DNA of 41,097 bases, from the NCBI RefSeq assembly GCF_001418335.1, contig NZ_LIPP01000021.1, positions 1 through 41,097 of the forward strand, in the 5' to 3' direction. Below are positions 31,284 to 38,812 of this stretch, piece after piece (the first letter of the stretch is position 1; each line of letters begins with the position of its first letter). Source of the stretch: Streptomyces aurantiacus (GTDB lineage: Bacteria; Actinomycetota; Actinomycetes; Streptomycetales; Streptomycetaceae). Made by a program: the position numbers and the translations under genes. The notes under the pieces were generated by a model. It had not been told where the DNA came from and did no database searches. It was given only the letters and a program-made list of their open reading frames with translations.

Positions 31284-31615
31284 CGGTACTCCTCGAAAGT
31301 GTCACTACGGAATCAGCTGGAACGAGAACGAGGGAGACGTGGACCGCGGAGTGCAGGTCGCAGCCCTCAGTGGACCGTACGTGTGCGGGGCACTCCGGGT
31401 TCAAACGGACTCCGAGGTCTTCGTGCCTTCGGGACAACGAGACAACGGGCGGCGACATCAGGACACAGGTCTTTGAGAGTGCAACTACCCCTTGTTCACG
31501 GGCTGTTGCCCGAGTGACACTCGTTGACGGCTGCCGGTCGGCGGAATCGGCCGGGAGACTCTTCCGTATTACCTCGGGTTCGTACTACCTCGGGCTCCCC
31601 CACCAGGAGGTATCG
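31284..31615. other. 332-bp divergent intergenic region
   Basis: This lies between the DoxX (minus) and DUF5980-like (plus) genes. It contains a 13-bp odd palindrome CGAGTGACACTCG (31511-31523) overlapping a TTGACG (31524-31529). A direct repeat TACCTCGGG lies at 31570 and 31585, just before the SD AGGAGG. I see no gene or RNA in it. Confidence 0.55.
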
Positions 31616-32047
31616 ATGAAAACAAGCCACCGCGGGGCCGGGTTGCTCCTCGGTCTGTTCTCGGCTCTCACCCTGATGCTCGTCGGCGCGGCCCCGGTCT
31701 CGGCGTCGGCCTCGACATGGACGTTGGAGGCCGACGGTCAGCGGATATGCGTCAGCCCGCAGCACGGGTGGCCCAACACCTACGCCTTCTCCCCCGTCAC
31801 CGGAAGCTGGTCGACCCTGATCCACACCGGGGTCCGGAACCTGCCGCCCGGCTCGTCCAGCACGGGCGGCGCCATTTACCCGGGTACGAACGAACGCACC
31901 CCCGACGGCGCCCTCGTCATCAACGGCCTGGTCGGGCTGTCGATCGCACCGGCACCGGCCGGCGAGTACACCGCCGAGATCTGGGCCACCGACGGCAAGC
32001 ACACCGAAACCGACCCGCTGCTGATCGTCGTCCGCGACGGGTGCTGA
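31616..32047 (+). CDS. Small secreted protein, DUF5980-like
   Basis: The 143-aa protein has a signal peptide (GLLLGLFSALTLMLVGAAP, cleavage near VSASAS) and a mature part of about 110 residues with WTLEADGQRICVSPQHGWP, GSWSTLIHTGVRNLPPGSS and a final VVRDGC. Two cysteines, one near the mature N-terminus and one at the very C-terminus, probably pair. The pattern resembles the Streptomyces DUF5980 family as I remember it; its function is unknown. The ATG is preceded by a strong AGGAGG. A hairpin terminator follows the stop. Confidence 0.82.
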   Translation: MKTSHRGAGLLLGLFSALTLMLVGAAPVSASASTWTLEADGQRICVSPQHGWPNTYAFSPVTGSWSTLIHTGVRNLPPGSSSTGGAIYPGTNERTPDGALVINGLVGLSIAPAPAGEYTAEIWATDGKHTETDPLLIVVRDGC

Positions 32048-33063
32048 ATCCCGCGGCGCCCGGAGGCCCGGCAAGGACGCCCGGGCGCCGTGACTCGGTG
32101 ACTCGGTGACTCGGTGACTCGGTGACGGAGAACGGCGACCGCTGGGTCTGTGACGGCTAACCTGGGGGTTTCGTCATCGAGAGGAGCCGCCATGCCGGAG
32201 GAATCGACGCCGGGAGGCCCGTTGGGTACAGCGATGCGAAAGGTGACGTTCCCGGACGGGTCGCGGGGGATCATCCTGGTGAAGGCGGGCACGTCGCAGG
32301 AGGACGCGGACGCGTTGGCGGCCCGGGTGTGGGCGGAGCGGTCGGAGCCGGGTTCGTCCGACGAGTAGCCGGACAGGGCAAAGCCCTCCGTGCGCAAGCG
32401 GTCCAGCGGGAGGCGGCCGTAGAGAGTGAGCAGCACGTCGCTCGCCGAACCCCGCAGGCACCCGTCGGTCGGTGACGAGTCGTCGAGCAGGCGCGCGCCG
32501 GCAGGGGTGAGGCCGATCAGCCACGCCGGTCCCTCGGTGGTGTGCAGGCCTATGCGGGCGGGGTCGTGCGGCCAGGCGCCGCTGGAACCGTGAAGCACGC
32601 TGATGAACTCCGCGATGCCGTCCAGCGCCACCACGGTGGGCACCTGCTGCGGGACTCCCGCGGCCAGTTGGGCGTCGAAGGCGTGGACGGCGGCCTCATG
32701 AACCTGGTGGCGGGCCACCGCGCCGGCCGTCATGGGTGCCCCGGATCCACCCCACCAGGTCCAGCACCCCGACTCGGGCCCGGACCTGCGCAACGCGGCG
32801 ACCAGTGCCTCGGTCGCCGCGGGCAACTCGGTCGGGGGCTCGTCGACAGTCGGCGGCTGCTCGCTCGGTCCGGCCGCCACGGCAGCGGCCCAGAAGTGCT
32901 GCACTTCGGTCAGGTGCGCGATCAGGTCCCACAGCGACCAGTCAGGGCAACTGGGAACACGTACACCGAGCCCGGAGGCAGCGTCGGCCGCCTTGCGCAG
33001 CGCGGTGGAGCGGTCCTCGATCAGGGTCAGGAGTTCCTCGAAGGAAGGCGTCGTCTGATTCAC
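31876..33063 (-). CDS. Maleylpyruvate isomerase-family protein with read-through C-terminus
   Basis: The N-terminal 235 residues match the mycothiol-dependent maleylpyruvate isomerase family: a DinB-like bundle with CPDWSLWDLIAHLTEVQHFW and a second His pair in ARHQVHEAAVHAFDAQLAAG, then the C-terminal module ending LYGRLPLDRLRTEG. Family members normally stop soon after this. Here the frame runs on for about 155 residues antisense to the 58-aa ORF, the 8-bp repeats and the end of the DUF5980 gene, giving Pro/Ser-rich sequence without family resemblance. The stop codon has probably been lost. I start at GTG 33063; TTG 33069 is an alternative. Neither has an SD, and a TAGAAC six bases ahead suggests a leaderless message. 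Confidence 0.75.
   Translation of the reverse strand: MNQTTPSFEELLTLIEDRSTALRKAADAASGLGVRVPSCPDWSLWDLIAHLTEVQHFWAAAVAAGPSEQPPTVDEPPTELPAATEALVAALRRSGPESGCWTWWGGSGAPMTAGAVARHQVHEAAVHAFDAQLAAGVPQQVPTVVALDGIAEFISVLHGSSGAWPHDPARIGLHTTEGPAWLIGLTPAGARLLDDSSPTDGCLRGSASDVLLTLYGRLPLDRLRTEGFALSGYSSDEPGSDRSAHTRAANASASSCDVPAFTRMIPRDPSGNVTFRIAVPNGPPGVDSSGMAAPLDDETPRLAVTDPAVAVLRHRVTESPSHRVTAPGRPCRASGRRGIQHPSRTTISSGSVSVCLPSVAQISAVYSPAGAGAIDSPTRPLMTRAPSGVRSFVPG
32055..32089 (+). terminator. Hairpin terminator after the DUF5980-like gene
   Basis: GGCGCCCGG (32055-32063) pairs perfectly with CCGGGCGCC (32081-32089) around a 17-nt loop, eight bases after the stop codon. Confidence 0.7.
32091..32128. repeat. 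8-bp tandem repeat (TGACTCGG, four copies plus partial)
   Basis: TGACTCGG occurs at 32091-32098, 32099-32106, 32107-32114 and 32115-32122, followed by TGACGG. It lies between the DUF5980 terminator and the 58-aa ORF and inside the read-through tail of the minus-strand isomerase-family frame. Copy-number changes would shift that frame. Confidence 0.95.
32192..32368 (+). CDS. Small 58-aa protein of unknown function
   Basis: An ATG with AGGAG six bases upstream opens a short frame beginning MPEESTPGGPLGTAMRK, with a compact core (VTFPDGSRGIILVKAGTS followed by QEDADALAARVW). It has no signal peptide or membrane helix and ends acidic. Coding bias is typical and the SD is good, so I take it as real. 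A weak -10 (TAACCT, 32158-32163) lies upstream. It is antisense to the C-terminal extension of the isomerase-family frame. Function not recognised. Confidence 0.65.
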   Translation: MPEESTPGGPLGTAMRKVTFPDGSRGIILVKAGTSQEDADALAARVWAERSEPGSSDE

Positions 33064-33169
33064 GGTCAAGTTCTAGCAGCCGGACCGGATCGAGAGCCGC
33101 TCCTTCGCCGGCAGCGGACGTGCCTGGGAGTGGAAGCCTGTCGTGCGGAGTGCGTGCGGAGTCTTCGTG

Positions 33170-33574
33170 TCAGGCGCGGTCCAGCAGTTCGATGAGGTTG
33201 CCGTAGGGGTCGGTGACGAAGGCCATGCTCGCTCCCGGGCGTGGCGCCGGCTGCGGAGGCATGCTGACCCCGGCGCCGGCCTCGACGAGCCGTGCGAACT
33301 CCGCCGCCACGTCCTCGACGCACAGGCACATATGGCCGAAGCCGTGGGTGCCCGCCGCGTCGAGGGCGCTGTCCGGCGTCGGGCCGGGGCTGGCCGAGGG
33401 GCGGTGCAGCAGTTCGATGCGGTAGCCGCTCTCGTGCAGGAGCATGACCCCGCGCAGGTCGGTGCCCGGGATGGCGAACACCGGGGCCGCGGTGAGGTCC
33501 AGGGCGTCGCAGTACCAGGAGGTGGCCGCCTCCAGGTCCGGCACGGAGATGCCCACGTGGTCGAAGCGTGTCAT
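33170..33574 (-). CDS. VOC-superfamily (glyoxalase/epimerase-like) protein
   Basis: The 134-aa protein has two beta-alpha-beta-beta-beta modules and the four expected metal ligands His6 (FDHVGISV), Glu54 (YRIELLHRP), His81 (GFGHMCLCV) and Glu129 (GNLIELLD). Short VOC proteins like this are often methylmalonyl-CoA epimerase-like or lactoylglutathione lyase-like; sequence alone does not choose. Its ATG lies two bases after the ABC ATPase stop, so it is coupled to the importer and probably acts on the imported compound or an early product. Confidence 0.9.
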   Translation of the reverse strand: MTRFDHVGISVPDLEAATSWYCDALDLTAAPVFAIPGTDLRGVMLLHESGYRIELLHRPSASPGPTPDSALDAAGTHGFGHMCLCVEDVAAEFARLVEAGAGVSMPPQPAPRPGASMAFVTDPYGNLIELLDRA

Positions 33575-33576
33575 CG

Positions 33577-34500
33577 TCAGCGCACCGCCCGCGCGGTCTT
33601 CTCCCGGGCCGGGCTGTCCTTCGGGATGCCGTCCTTCGCGGTGCCGCCGCTCGGGGTCTCGTCCGGCGCCGGCTTCGGCTCCGGGCGCGCCGGAGTCCGC
33701 TCGGCCGGTGCCTGTGCCTCGCGGATCCTGGTCAGGAGCCGGGTCCGCAGGTCGGTGAAGCGGTGGTCGGCGCGGGTGGTGATCTGGTCGCGGTCGGTGC
33801 CGAGGTCGACCTGGAGGTTGTCGACGACCGTGGTCGGACGGCCGCCGATGACGACCACGCGGTCACCCAGGTAGACGGCCTCGTCGATGTCGTGGGTGAC
33901 GAGGATGACGGTGATGCCGAGGTCGGCGCGGAGCGAGAGCGTCAGGTCCTCCAGGTCGAAGCGGGACTGGGCGTCGACCGACCCGAAGGGCTCGTCCATC
34001 AGCAGCACGGGCGCTTCGTAGGCGAGTCCGCGGGCGATGGCCACCCGCTGCTGCATGCCGCCCGACAGCTGCCAGGGGTACTTGTCGCCGACGTCGGCCA
34101 GGCCGACGGCGTGCAGGCATTCCTCGGCCCGCCGGTTGCGTTCGGCGCGCTTGACGCCCATCCCTTCCAGCGGGAAGGCCACGTTGTCCCGTACCCGCAT
34201 CCACGGCAGCAGGGAGCCGCGGTAGTCCTGGAAGACGACCGCGATGTCGGCGTGCGGCCGGGTGAGGGGTTCGTCGCCGTAGCGGATCGTGCCCGAGGTG
34301 GGCCTGATCAGACCGGACAGACAGCGCAGCAGGGTGGTCTTGCCGGCGCCGGACGGGCCGACGATGCAGACGAATTCACCGGGGTCGACGCGCAGCGACA
34401 GGCCCTCGATCACCCGGTGTTCGTCCGTGCCGTGGCCGAACGTCTTGCCGACGTCCTCCACGACCAGGCTGGATCCGCCCGTCTTCGCGTGTCGCTGCAT
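33577..34500 (-). CDS. ABC importer ATP-binding protein (nitrate/sulfonate/taurine type)
   Basis: The 307-aa protein has Walker A GPSGAGKTT (48-56), a Q-loop in VVFQDYRGSLLPW, signature LSGGMQQRVAIARGLA, Walker B VLLMDEPFGSVD and the switch His in THDIDEAVYLGD, the SsuB/TauB pattern. A Pro/Lys-rich tail of about 40 residues is extra to the core. It energises import by the two permeases upstream. The start is ATG 34500, five bases after the permease stop; GAGGT lies about eleven bases ahead. Longer upstream frames run into the permease and are rejected. Confidence 0.93.
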   Translation of the reverse strand: MQRHAKTGGSSLVVEDVGKTFGHGTDEHRVIEGLSLRVDPGEFVCIVGPSGAGKTTLLRCLSGLIRPTSGTIRYGDEPLTRPHADIAVVFQDYRGSLLPWMRVRDNVAFPLEGMGVKRAERNRRAEECLHAVGLADVGDKYPWQLSGGMQQRVAIARGLAYEAPVLLMDEPFGSVDAQSRFDLEDLTLSLRADLGITVILVTHDIDEAVYLGDRVVVIGGRPTTVVDNLQVDLGTDRDQITTRADHRFTDLRTRLLTRIREAQAPAERTPARPEPKPAPDETPSGGTAKDGIPKDSPAREKTARAVR

Positions 34501-34505
34501 GATGT

Positions 34506-35315
34506 CTAGACCTCGTTCCGGGACAGGGACCGCCGGGCACGCGGCGGCCTTTGGTGGTACCAGCCGAGCAGCGCGTACTCGGCTGCCAGGAGGAGCACGC
34601 TCAGGCCGTAGCCGAGGATGCCGATCAGCACGGTGCCGGCCCAGGTCTCCGGGACGGCGAAGCTGGAGCCGCTCTGCAGGATGAAGTTGCCCAGGCCCAC
34701 GGGTGATCCGTAGATCTCGCTGACGACCATGAGGACCACCGCGATCGAGAGGGCCACGCGGATGCCGGCGAAGATCTGCGGCAGGGCGCCGGGGAGCACC
34801 ACTTTCAGCAGCCGCAGCCGCCAGGGGATGCGGTAGCTGTGGGCGGTCTCGTGCACGGCCGGGTTGATGCCGTGCACGCCGCTGACGGTGTTGAGCAGGA
34901 TCGGCCAGACCGAGCCGAGGGCGATGAGGAAGACCTTCGGGCCCGAGCCGATGCCCAGGGTCAGGATGATGACCGGGACGAACGCCACCGTCGGGGTGGC
35001 GCGGGCGAAGTCCAGCAGCGGTCCTGTCGCCTGCCGCAGCAGGTCGACCTCGCCGATGACGAGGCCCGCGCCGACTCCGACGACGGTGGCGATGCCAAGG
35101 CCGAGTGCGATGTTGCGCAGGGAGAACAGCAGGTCGCCGACGAGTCCGCCGTGCAGGAGCTCCCGCCACAGGGTGGCGAGCACGTCGGTGGCCGGCGGGA
35201 AGTAGAAGCTGGTGCTGCCGGCGGTGGCGACCAGCAGGACGGCGACACACAGGACCGGCAGCCACAACTGCTTGAGCAGGGGCTTCCAGAGAGCGCCCGG
35301 AGTACGCGTGGACAT
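34506..35315 (-). CDS. ABC importer permease (SsuC/TauC-like), second copy
   Basis: The 269-aa integral membrane protein has about six helices and the ABC coupling (EAA) loop ETAHSYRIPWRLRLLKVVLPGALP split across residues 156-180. This places it with nitrate/sulfonate/taurine permeases. With the neighbouring permease it should form a heterodimeric channel. The ATG has GGGAGG upstream. It lies 14 bp after the other permease gene's stop and just before the ATPase gene. Confidence 0.92.
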   Translation of the reverse strand: MSTRTPGALWKPLLKQLWLPVLCVAVLLVATAGSTSFYFPPATDVLATLWRELLHGGLVGDLLFSLRNIALGLGIATVVGVGAGLVIGEVDLLRQATGPLLDFARATPTVAFVPVIILTLGIGSGPKVFLIALGSVWPILLNTVSGVHGINPAVHETAHSYRIPWRLRLLKVVLPGALPQIFAGIRVALSIAVVLMVVSEIYGSPVGLGNFILQSGSSFAVPETWAGTVLIGILGYGLSVLLLAAEYALLGWYHQRPPRARRSLSRNEV

Positions 35316-35329
35316 GATGCCTCCCCTCC

Positions 35330-36184
35330 TCAGTCGGTGTGCGCCGGCGGACGCCAGCGCAGCAGACGTCGTTCGGCGAACTGGGACAGCAGGTTGATCG
35401 AGTAGCCGATCGTGCCCGCGGTGATGATGTAGGCGTACGCCTGCGCCGCCGCGCCGCCCTGCTGCGCAAGGACGACCTCGTGGCCGATCCCGGGCAGTGT
35501 GGTGAGTACCTCGACGCCGATGGCCACGAGCACGGAGGTCGTCGCCGCCAGCCGCAGCCCGGTCATGACCGAGGGCGTTGCGCTCGGCAGGATCACCTTG
35601 CGGAAGCGCAGGTGCCGGGGGACGCGGTAGCTGTCCATGGTCTCCGCGATCATCGGGGTCACGGACCGGGCGCCGTACTGGGCCTGGAGGAAGACGGGGA
35701 AGACGCAGGCGAGGAAGACGACGGTGGTCTTCGTCGTGGGCGTCGACCCCAGCACCAGCAGGAAGACCGGCAGCAGGGCGATGACCGGGAAGGACCGCAG
35801 GACGTCGACGAGCAGGCGGGACGACTGCTCGGCCGCCGCGTAGGTGCCCGTGACCAGGCCCAGCGGAACGCCGATCACTGCGGCGGCGAGGAAGCCGGTC
35901 AGGGCCCCGTTCAGGGTGTCCCCCACCGCCTGCCAGTAGGCGGAGGTGCCGAACAGCTCCGGGAACGTCCCGAACACCGCCGTCGGTCCGGGCAGCGCGG
36001 TGGAACTCACCAGCCCGGCCGCCGCGAGCGCCGCCCAGAGGAGGAGGACGGCGAGGACGGCGGAGAGCTGGAGCAACAGGAGCACGCGGCGCCCCGGTCC
36101 CCCGGCCCGGGTGCGCCGGGCGGGGCGGGCGCGGCGCTTGCGGTCCGGGGCCGCCGGCCGCCGGTCCGTCGTGGAAATGGCCAT
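35330..36184 (-). CDS. ABC importer permease (SsuC/TauC-like), first copy
   Basis: The 284-aa protein has a basic N-terminus (RPAAPDRKRRARPARR) and about six helices with the coupling loop ETMDSYRVPRHLRFRKVILPSATP in the middle (given here in parts of one loop). It is a paralogue of the following permease, so the channel is probably a heterodimer. The ATG has AGAGGT eight bases upstream. It is 18 bp downstream of the binding-protein gene. Confidence 0.92.
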   Translation of the reverse strand: MAISTTDRRPAAPDRKRRARPARRTRAGGPGRRVLLLLQLSAVLAVLLLWAALAAAGLVSSTALPGPTAVFGTFPELFGTSAYWQAVGDTLNGALTGFLAAAVIGVPLGLVTGTYAAAEQSSRLLVDVLRSFPVIALLPVFLLVLGSTPTTKTTVVFLACVFPVFLQAQYGARSVTPMIAETMDSYRVPRHLRFRKVILPSATPSVMTGLRLAATTSVLVAIGVEVLTTLPGIGHEVVLAQQGGAAAQAYAYIITAGTIGYSINLLSQFAERRLLRWRPPAHTD

Positions 36185-36202
36185 GGTGTACCTCTGCCGT
36201 TC

Positions 36203-37219
36203 TCAGCTGCCGGCGGTGACCGTCGGAGCCTTGTCCCAGTAGATGGCGTCGTCCTTGGGGGTGCTGCTGAGCAGGTCGTATTCGTGCATCTTCGTGATGA
36301 CGGTACGCATCACCGTGGTGTTGACGCTCTTGTCGTAGTACGCGATCTGCGACTTCTCGATGTAGTCCGGGGACAGCTGGGTGTACTTCTTGTCGATCGC
36401 CTTGACCGCGTCCGGGTGCGCGTTGGCGTAGGTGATCGCCTTGGCGACGGCGTCGGTGAACTTCTTCGCCGTGCCGGCGTTCGTGGACAGGTACTTCTGG
36501 GTGGCGAAGAGTACGCCCTGGCTGATACCGGGCAGGTCGTTCATGCCGTTGCCGACGGTGCGCAGGCCTGCCTGTTTGCCGGCCGAGTAGAAGGCTCCGA
36601 AGGAGTAGACGGCGTCCGTCTTGCCGGAGGTCGCGGCGTCACTGAGGGAGGTGACCGGCAGGGAGACGAACTTGACCTTGCCCGGGTCGCCGCCGTCCTT
36701 CTCGACCAGGTACTCGACGATGAACTGGATCGTGCCGCCGAGGGCGGGCAGCCCCACGGTCTTGCCCTCCAGGTCGGCGAAGCCGTCGACGGAACTGCTC
36801 TTCTTGACCAGCAGGCCGTCGGTGGGATCGGTCTTGGTGGTGGCGGACACCAGCCCTGTGGCGATGCGGATCGGCATGTTCTTCGCGGCTCCCTTGAGGA
36901 AGCCGGAGCTGTCGGTCATCGCGAACTGGGCCTCGCCGTTGAGCACGGACGGGGCGTTCTGCGAGGTGTCCTGGGCGCCCGCCTTGATGGTGACGTCGAG
37001 ACCCGCCGCCTCGAAGTAGCCCTGCTGCTCGGCGATGTAGAGCGGCTCGAACAGCGCGCCGTTGGAGCGGAGCACGGTGATCTTCGCCGATCCGTCGCTG
37101 CCGGCGGACGTGGAGTCGCCGGAGCCGCAGGCGGCGACCGGGGCGGCGACGACGAGCGTCACCACGCCGATGGCCAGGCGACCGAACGGGTTTCTCGTGC
37201 TTCTCGTGCTCTTCGGCAT
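36203..37219 (-). CDS. ABC importer substrate-binding lipoprotein (NMT1/SsuA-like)
   Basis: The 338-aa protein has a lipoprotein signal ending VAAC at Cys31, then a periplasmic-binding fold of NMT1/SsuA/TauA type (LRSNGALFEPLYIAEQQGYF, then LDVTIKAGAQDTS). Candidate ligand contacts are not assigned. It should capture the substrate outside the cell for the two permeases. The start ATG 37219 has AAAGGAG about ten bases upstream; an ATG-like start at 37267 lies before a second Met and lacks support. The first residues KSTRSTRN come from a 9-bp DNA repeat. No thiamine-type or other riboswitch was recognised in the leader. Confidence 0.92.
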   Translation of the reverse strand: MPKSTRSTRNPFGRLAIGVVTLVVAAPVAACGSGDSTSAGSDGSAKITVLRSNGALFEPLYIAEQQGYFEAAGLDVTIKAGAQDTSQNAPSVLNGEAQFAMTDSSGFLKGAAKNMPIRIATGLVSATTKTDPTDGLLVKKSSSVDGFADLEGKTVGLPALGGTIQFIVEYLVEKDGGDPGKVKFVSLPVTSLSDAATSGKTDAVYSFGAFYSAGKQAGLRTVGNGMNDLPGISQGVLFATQKYLSTNAGTAKKFTDAVAKAITYANAHPDAVKAIDKKYTQLSPDYIEKSQIAYYDKSVNTTVMRTVITKMHEYDLLSSTPKDDAIYWDKAPTVTAGS

Positions 37220-37249
37220 GAGGGTGTGCTCCTTTGCACAGTTGCGGCA

Positions 37250-37271
37250 GCCCGTGGATACGGCCACGGGC
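37250..37271 (-). other. Leader hairpin between BBE and binding-protein genes
   Basis: GCCCGTGG (37250-37257) pairs with CCACGGGC (37264-37271) around six bases. It lies between the oxidoreductase stop (37362) and the binding-protein start, about 20 bases before its SD. It could trim or stabilise the importer message or partly end the upstream transcript. No T tract follows. Confidence 0.45.
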
Positions 37272-37361
37272 GGATGCGGCTCTCTTGGTGAAGCGGTCGA
37301 CGCGGTCGCACGGATGGGATGGGATGGGGCGCCGCCGAGGCCGTAAGCGCCGAGTCCGGTG

Positions 37362-38750
37362 TTACGCGCGGCCGGCGACCGCGTAGGCGGTGGTCGACTC
37401 GGCCGGGGTCATGTAGGTGCGGAAGAGCCCGTCGGGGTCGTGAACGCCGCGGAGCTTCTCCAGCCGTTCGGCGTTCTCGGCGCTGAGGCCGAGGTCGAAG
37501 CGGTCGGCGAGGTTGTTGTCGGAGAACTGCAGTCCCCGGGACAGGTGCTGCACGGCGGACAGTGAGCCGTGCACCCAGTTCTCGTGGGTCAGGTCCTCGG
37601 CCGGGTCGTGCCAGCCGGCGTTGGGCGAGAGGTAGGCCTTGGCCTGGGTGGACCAGCAGGCGTCGGGGCGCGGCGGGTAGTGGCCCCAGAGCATCCACAG
37701 CACGAAGCTGGTCCCGTCGGGGATGGTGTCCAGTACGGGACGGGCCGCGCCGATGATCTCCTGGGCCGTGCCGTCCGCCCACACACCGTCCACGGCCCAG
37801 CGCAGGCCCTCCGGGTTGAGCCGGTCCGCGATGTCGTACAGCTCCTCGATGGTGGTCGGCTCGGCGACCACCGCGCGCAGGGCCTGGTCGCGGAAGGGTG
37901 CGTCCTCCAGCGGAGCCAGGGTTTCGGGGCCTTGTTCCGGGGTGCAGAAGGCGGTGGCGGTCAGGGAGATCGACGGGGTGCCGAGACCGGGGGTGAAGCC
38001 GACCTTGGCGGAGAACTCCACGGTGCTGGGCAGCCGTTCCAGGAGGTCGTACGACCAGGCGAGCACCTCGTCGCGCAGGGCGACGGGATAGCTGTGCACC
38101 GTGCGCCGGATCTCGGTCGGGCGTGCGTGGACGTCCAGGTGGAAGCGGGTGACGATGCCGAAGAACCCGGGGCCGCTGCCTCGTGCCGCCCACAGCAGGT
38201 CGGGGTGGGTCTCGTCGGTGGCGTGCACCAGGGTGCCGTCGGCGAGGACCACGTCGATCGCGCGGATGCTCAGGCAGGCGGGCCCGAGGTGACGGGAGTT
38301 CCAGCCGTAGCCGCCGCCGAGGATGAAGCCTCCGATGCCGACGGTGGGTGCGTGGCCGGTCGGGAAGAACAGTCCGTGCGGGGCGAGGGCCTGCTGGATC
38401 GCGGGCCCCTTGGCCGACGGCTGGACGGCGGCGGTGCGGGCGTGCGGGTCGACGGTGATCTCCTGGAGGCGGGAGAGGTCGACCAGCAGTCCGCCCTCCC
38501 GTACGCCGTTGCCGACCCAGCTGTGGCCGCCGGACCGGACGGAGACGCACAGTCCTTCGGCCCTGGCGATCCGTACGGCCTCGACGACGTCCCGCTCGTC
38601 CTCGGCGACGACGATCACGTCGGGGAACCGGTCCGGCTTGCGCGCGTTCCACACGGCGCCGAGACGGGCCTCCTCATAGTTCGCATCGTCACGGCGGACG
38701 AGAGCTCCGCGCAGAGACGGGGCAGGATGGGGATCAGACGTCCTGGACAA
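37362..38750 (-). CDS. BBE-type FAD-linked oxidoreductase (His-only attachment)
   Basis: The 462-aa protein is a berberine-bridge-enzyme-like flavin oxidase: FAD-binding PP-loop with RSGGHSW (His76, 8-alpha linkage), GGGYGWNSR, HATDETHPDLLWAARGSGPGFFG split across the core, and a C-terminal BBE segment ending DPDGLFRTYM. The position that holds the second covalent Cys in bicovalent members reads GHAPTVGIGG (Ala134), so FAD should be attached by His only. TTG 38750 has AAGGAG six bases upstream and lies 26 bases after the start site predicted from the promoter at 38783-38812; a GTG at 38798 would lie upstream of that start site and inside the operator. It precedes the importer. Confidence 0.88.
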   Translation of the reverse strand: MSRTSDPHPAPSLRGALVRRDDANYEEARLGAVWNARKPDRFPDVIVVAEDERDVVEAVRIARAEGLCVSVRSGGHSWVGNGVREGGLLVDLSRLQEITVDPHARTAAVQPSAKGPAIQQALAPHGLFFPTGHAPTVGIGGFILGGGYGWNSRHLGPACLSIRAIDVVLADGTLVHATDETHPDLLWAARGSGPGFFGIVTRFHLDVHARPTEIRRTVHSYPVALRDEVLAWSYDLLERLPSTVEFSAKVGFTPGLGTPSISLTATAFCTPEQGPETLAPLEDAPFRDQALRAVVAEPTTIEELYDIADRLNPEGLRWAVDGVWADGTAQEIIGAARPVLDTIPDGTSFVLWMLWGHYPPRPDACWSTQAKAYLSPNAGWHDPAEDLTHENWVHGSLSAVQHLSRGLQFSDNNLADRFDLGLSAENAERLEKLRGVHDPDGLFRTYMTPAESTTAYAVAGRA

Positions 38751-38782
38751 GTGTGGCTCCTTGGGTGGTGCAGACATTCCGA

Positions 38783-38812
38783 ACGGTACTGTCGACACAA
38801 AACGGAGGTCAA
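38783..38812 (-). promoter_or_regulatory. BBE promoter with TGTCGACA between -35 and -10
   Basis: On the minus strand TTGACC (38807-38812) is followed after 18 bp by TACCGT (38783-38788). The palindrome TGTCGACA (38790-38797) lies in the spacer next to the -10. Transcription would start near 38776, leaving a 26-base leader with an SD before TTG 38750. This is the clearest promoter-operator pair among the repeated sites. Confidence 0.6.

Noticed and set aside
31395..31410. GGGTTCAAAC, like a tRNA T-loop
   Set aside because: No flanking acceptor or anticodon arms can be paired.
32091..32128. 8-bp and 9-bp arrays as possible CRISPR repeats
   Set aside because: Units are contiguous with no spacers and no cas genes are present.
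37220..37361. Riboswitch (for example TPP) ahead of the NMT1-like binding protein
   Set aside because: Only a simple 8-bp hairpin is visible; no conserved riboswitch core was seen.
38775..38798. GTG at 38798 and ATG at 38777 as starts of the BBE oxidase
   Set aside because: The GTG lies upstream of the predicted transcription start and within the operator; neither has a good SD. TTG 38750 has AAGGAG at six bases.
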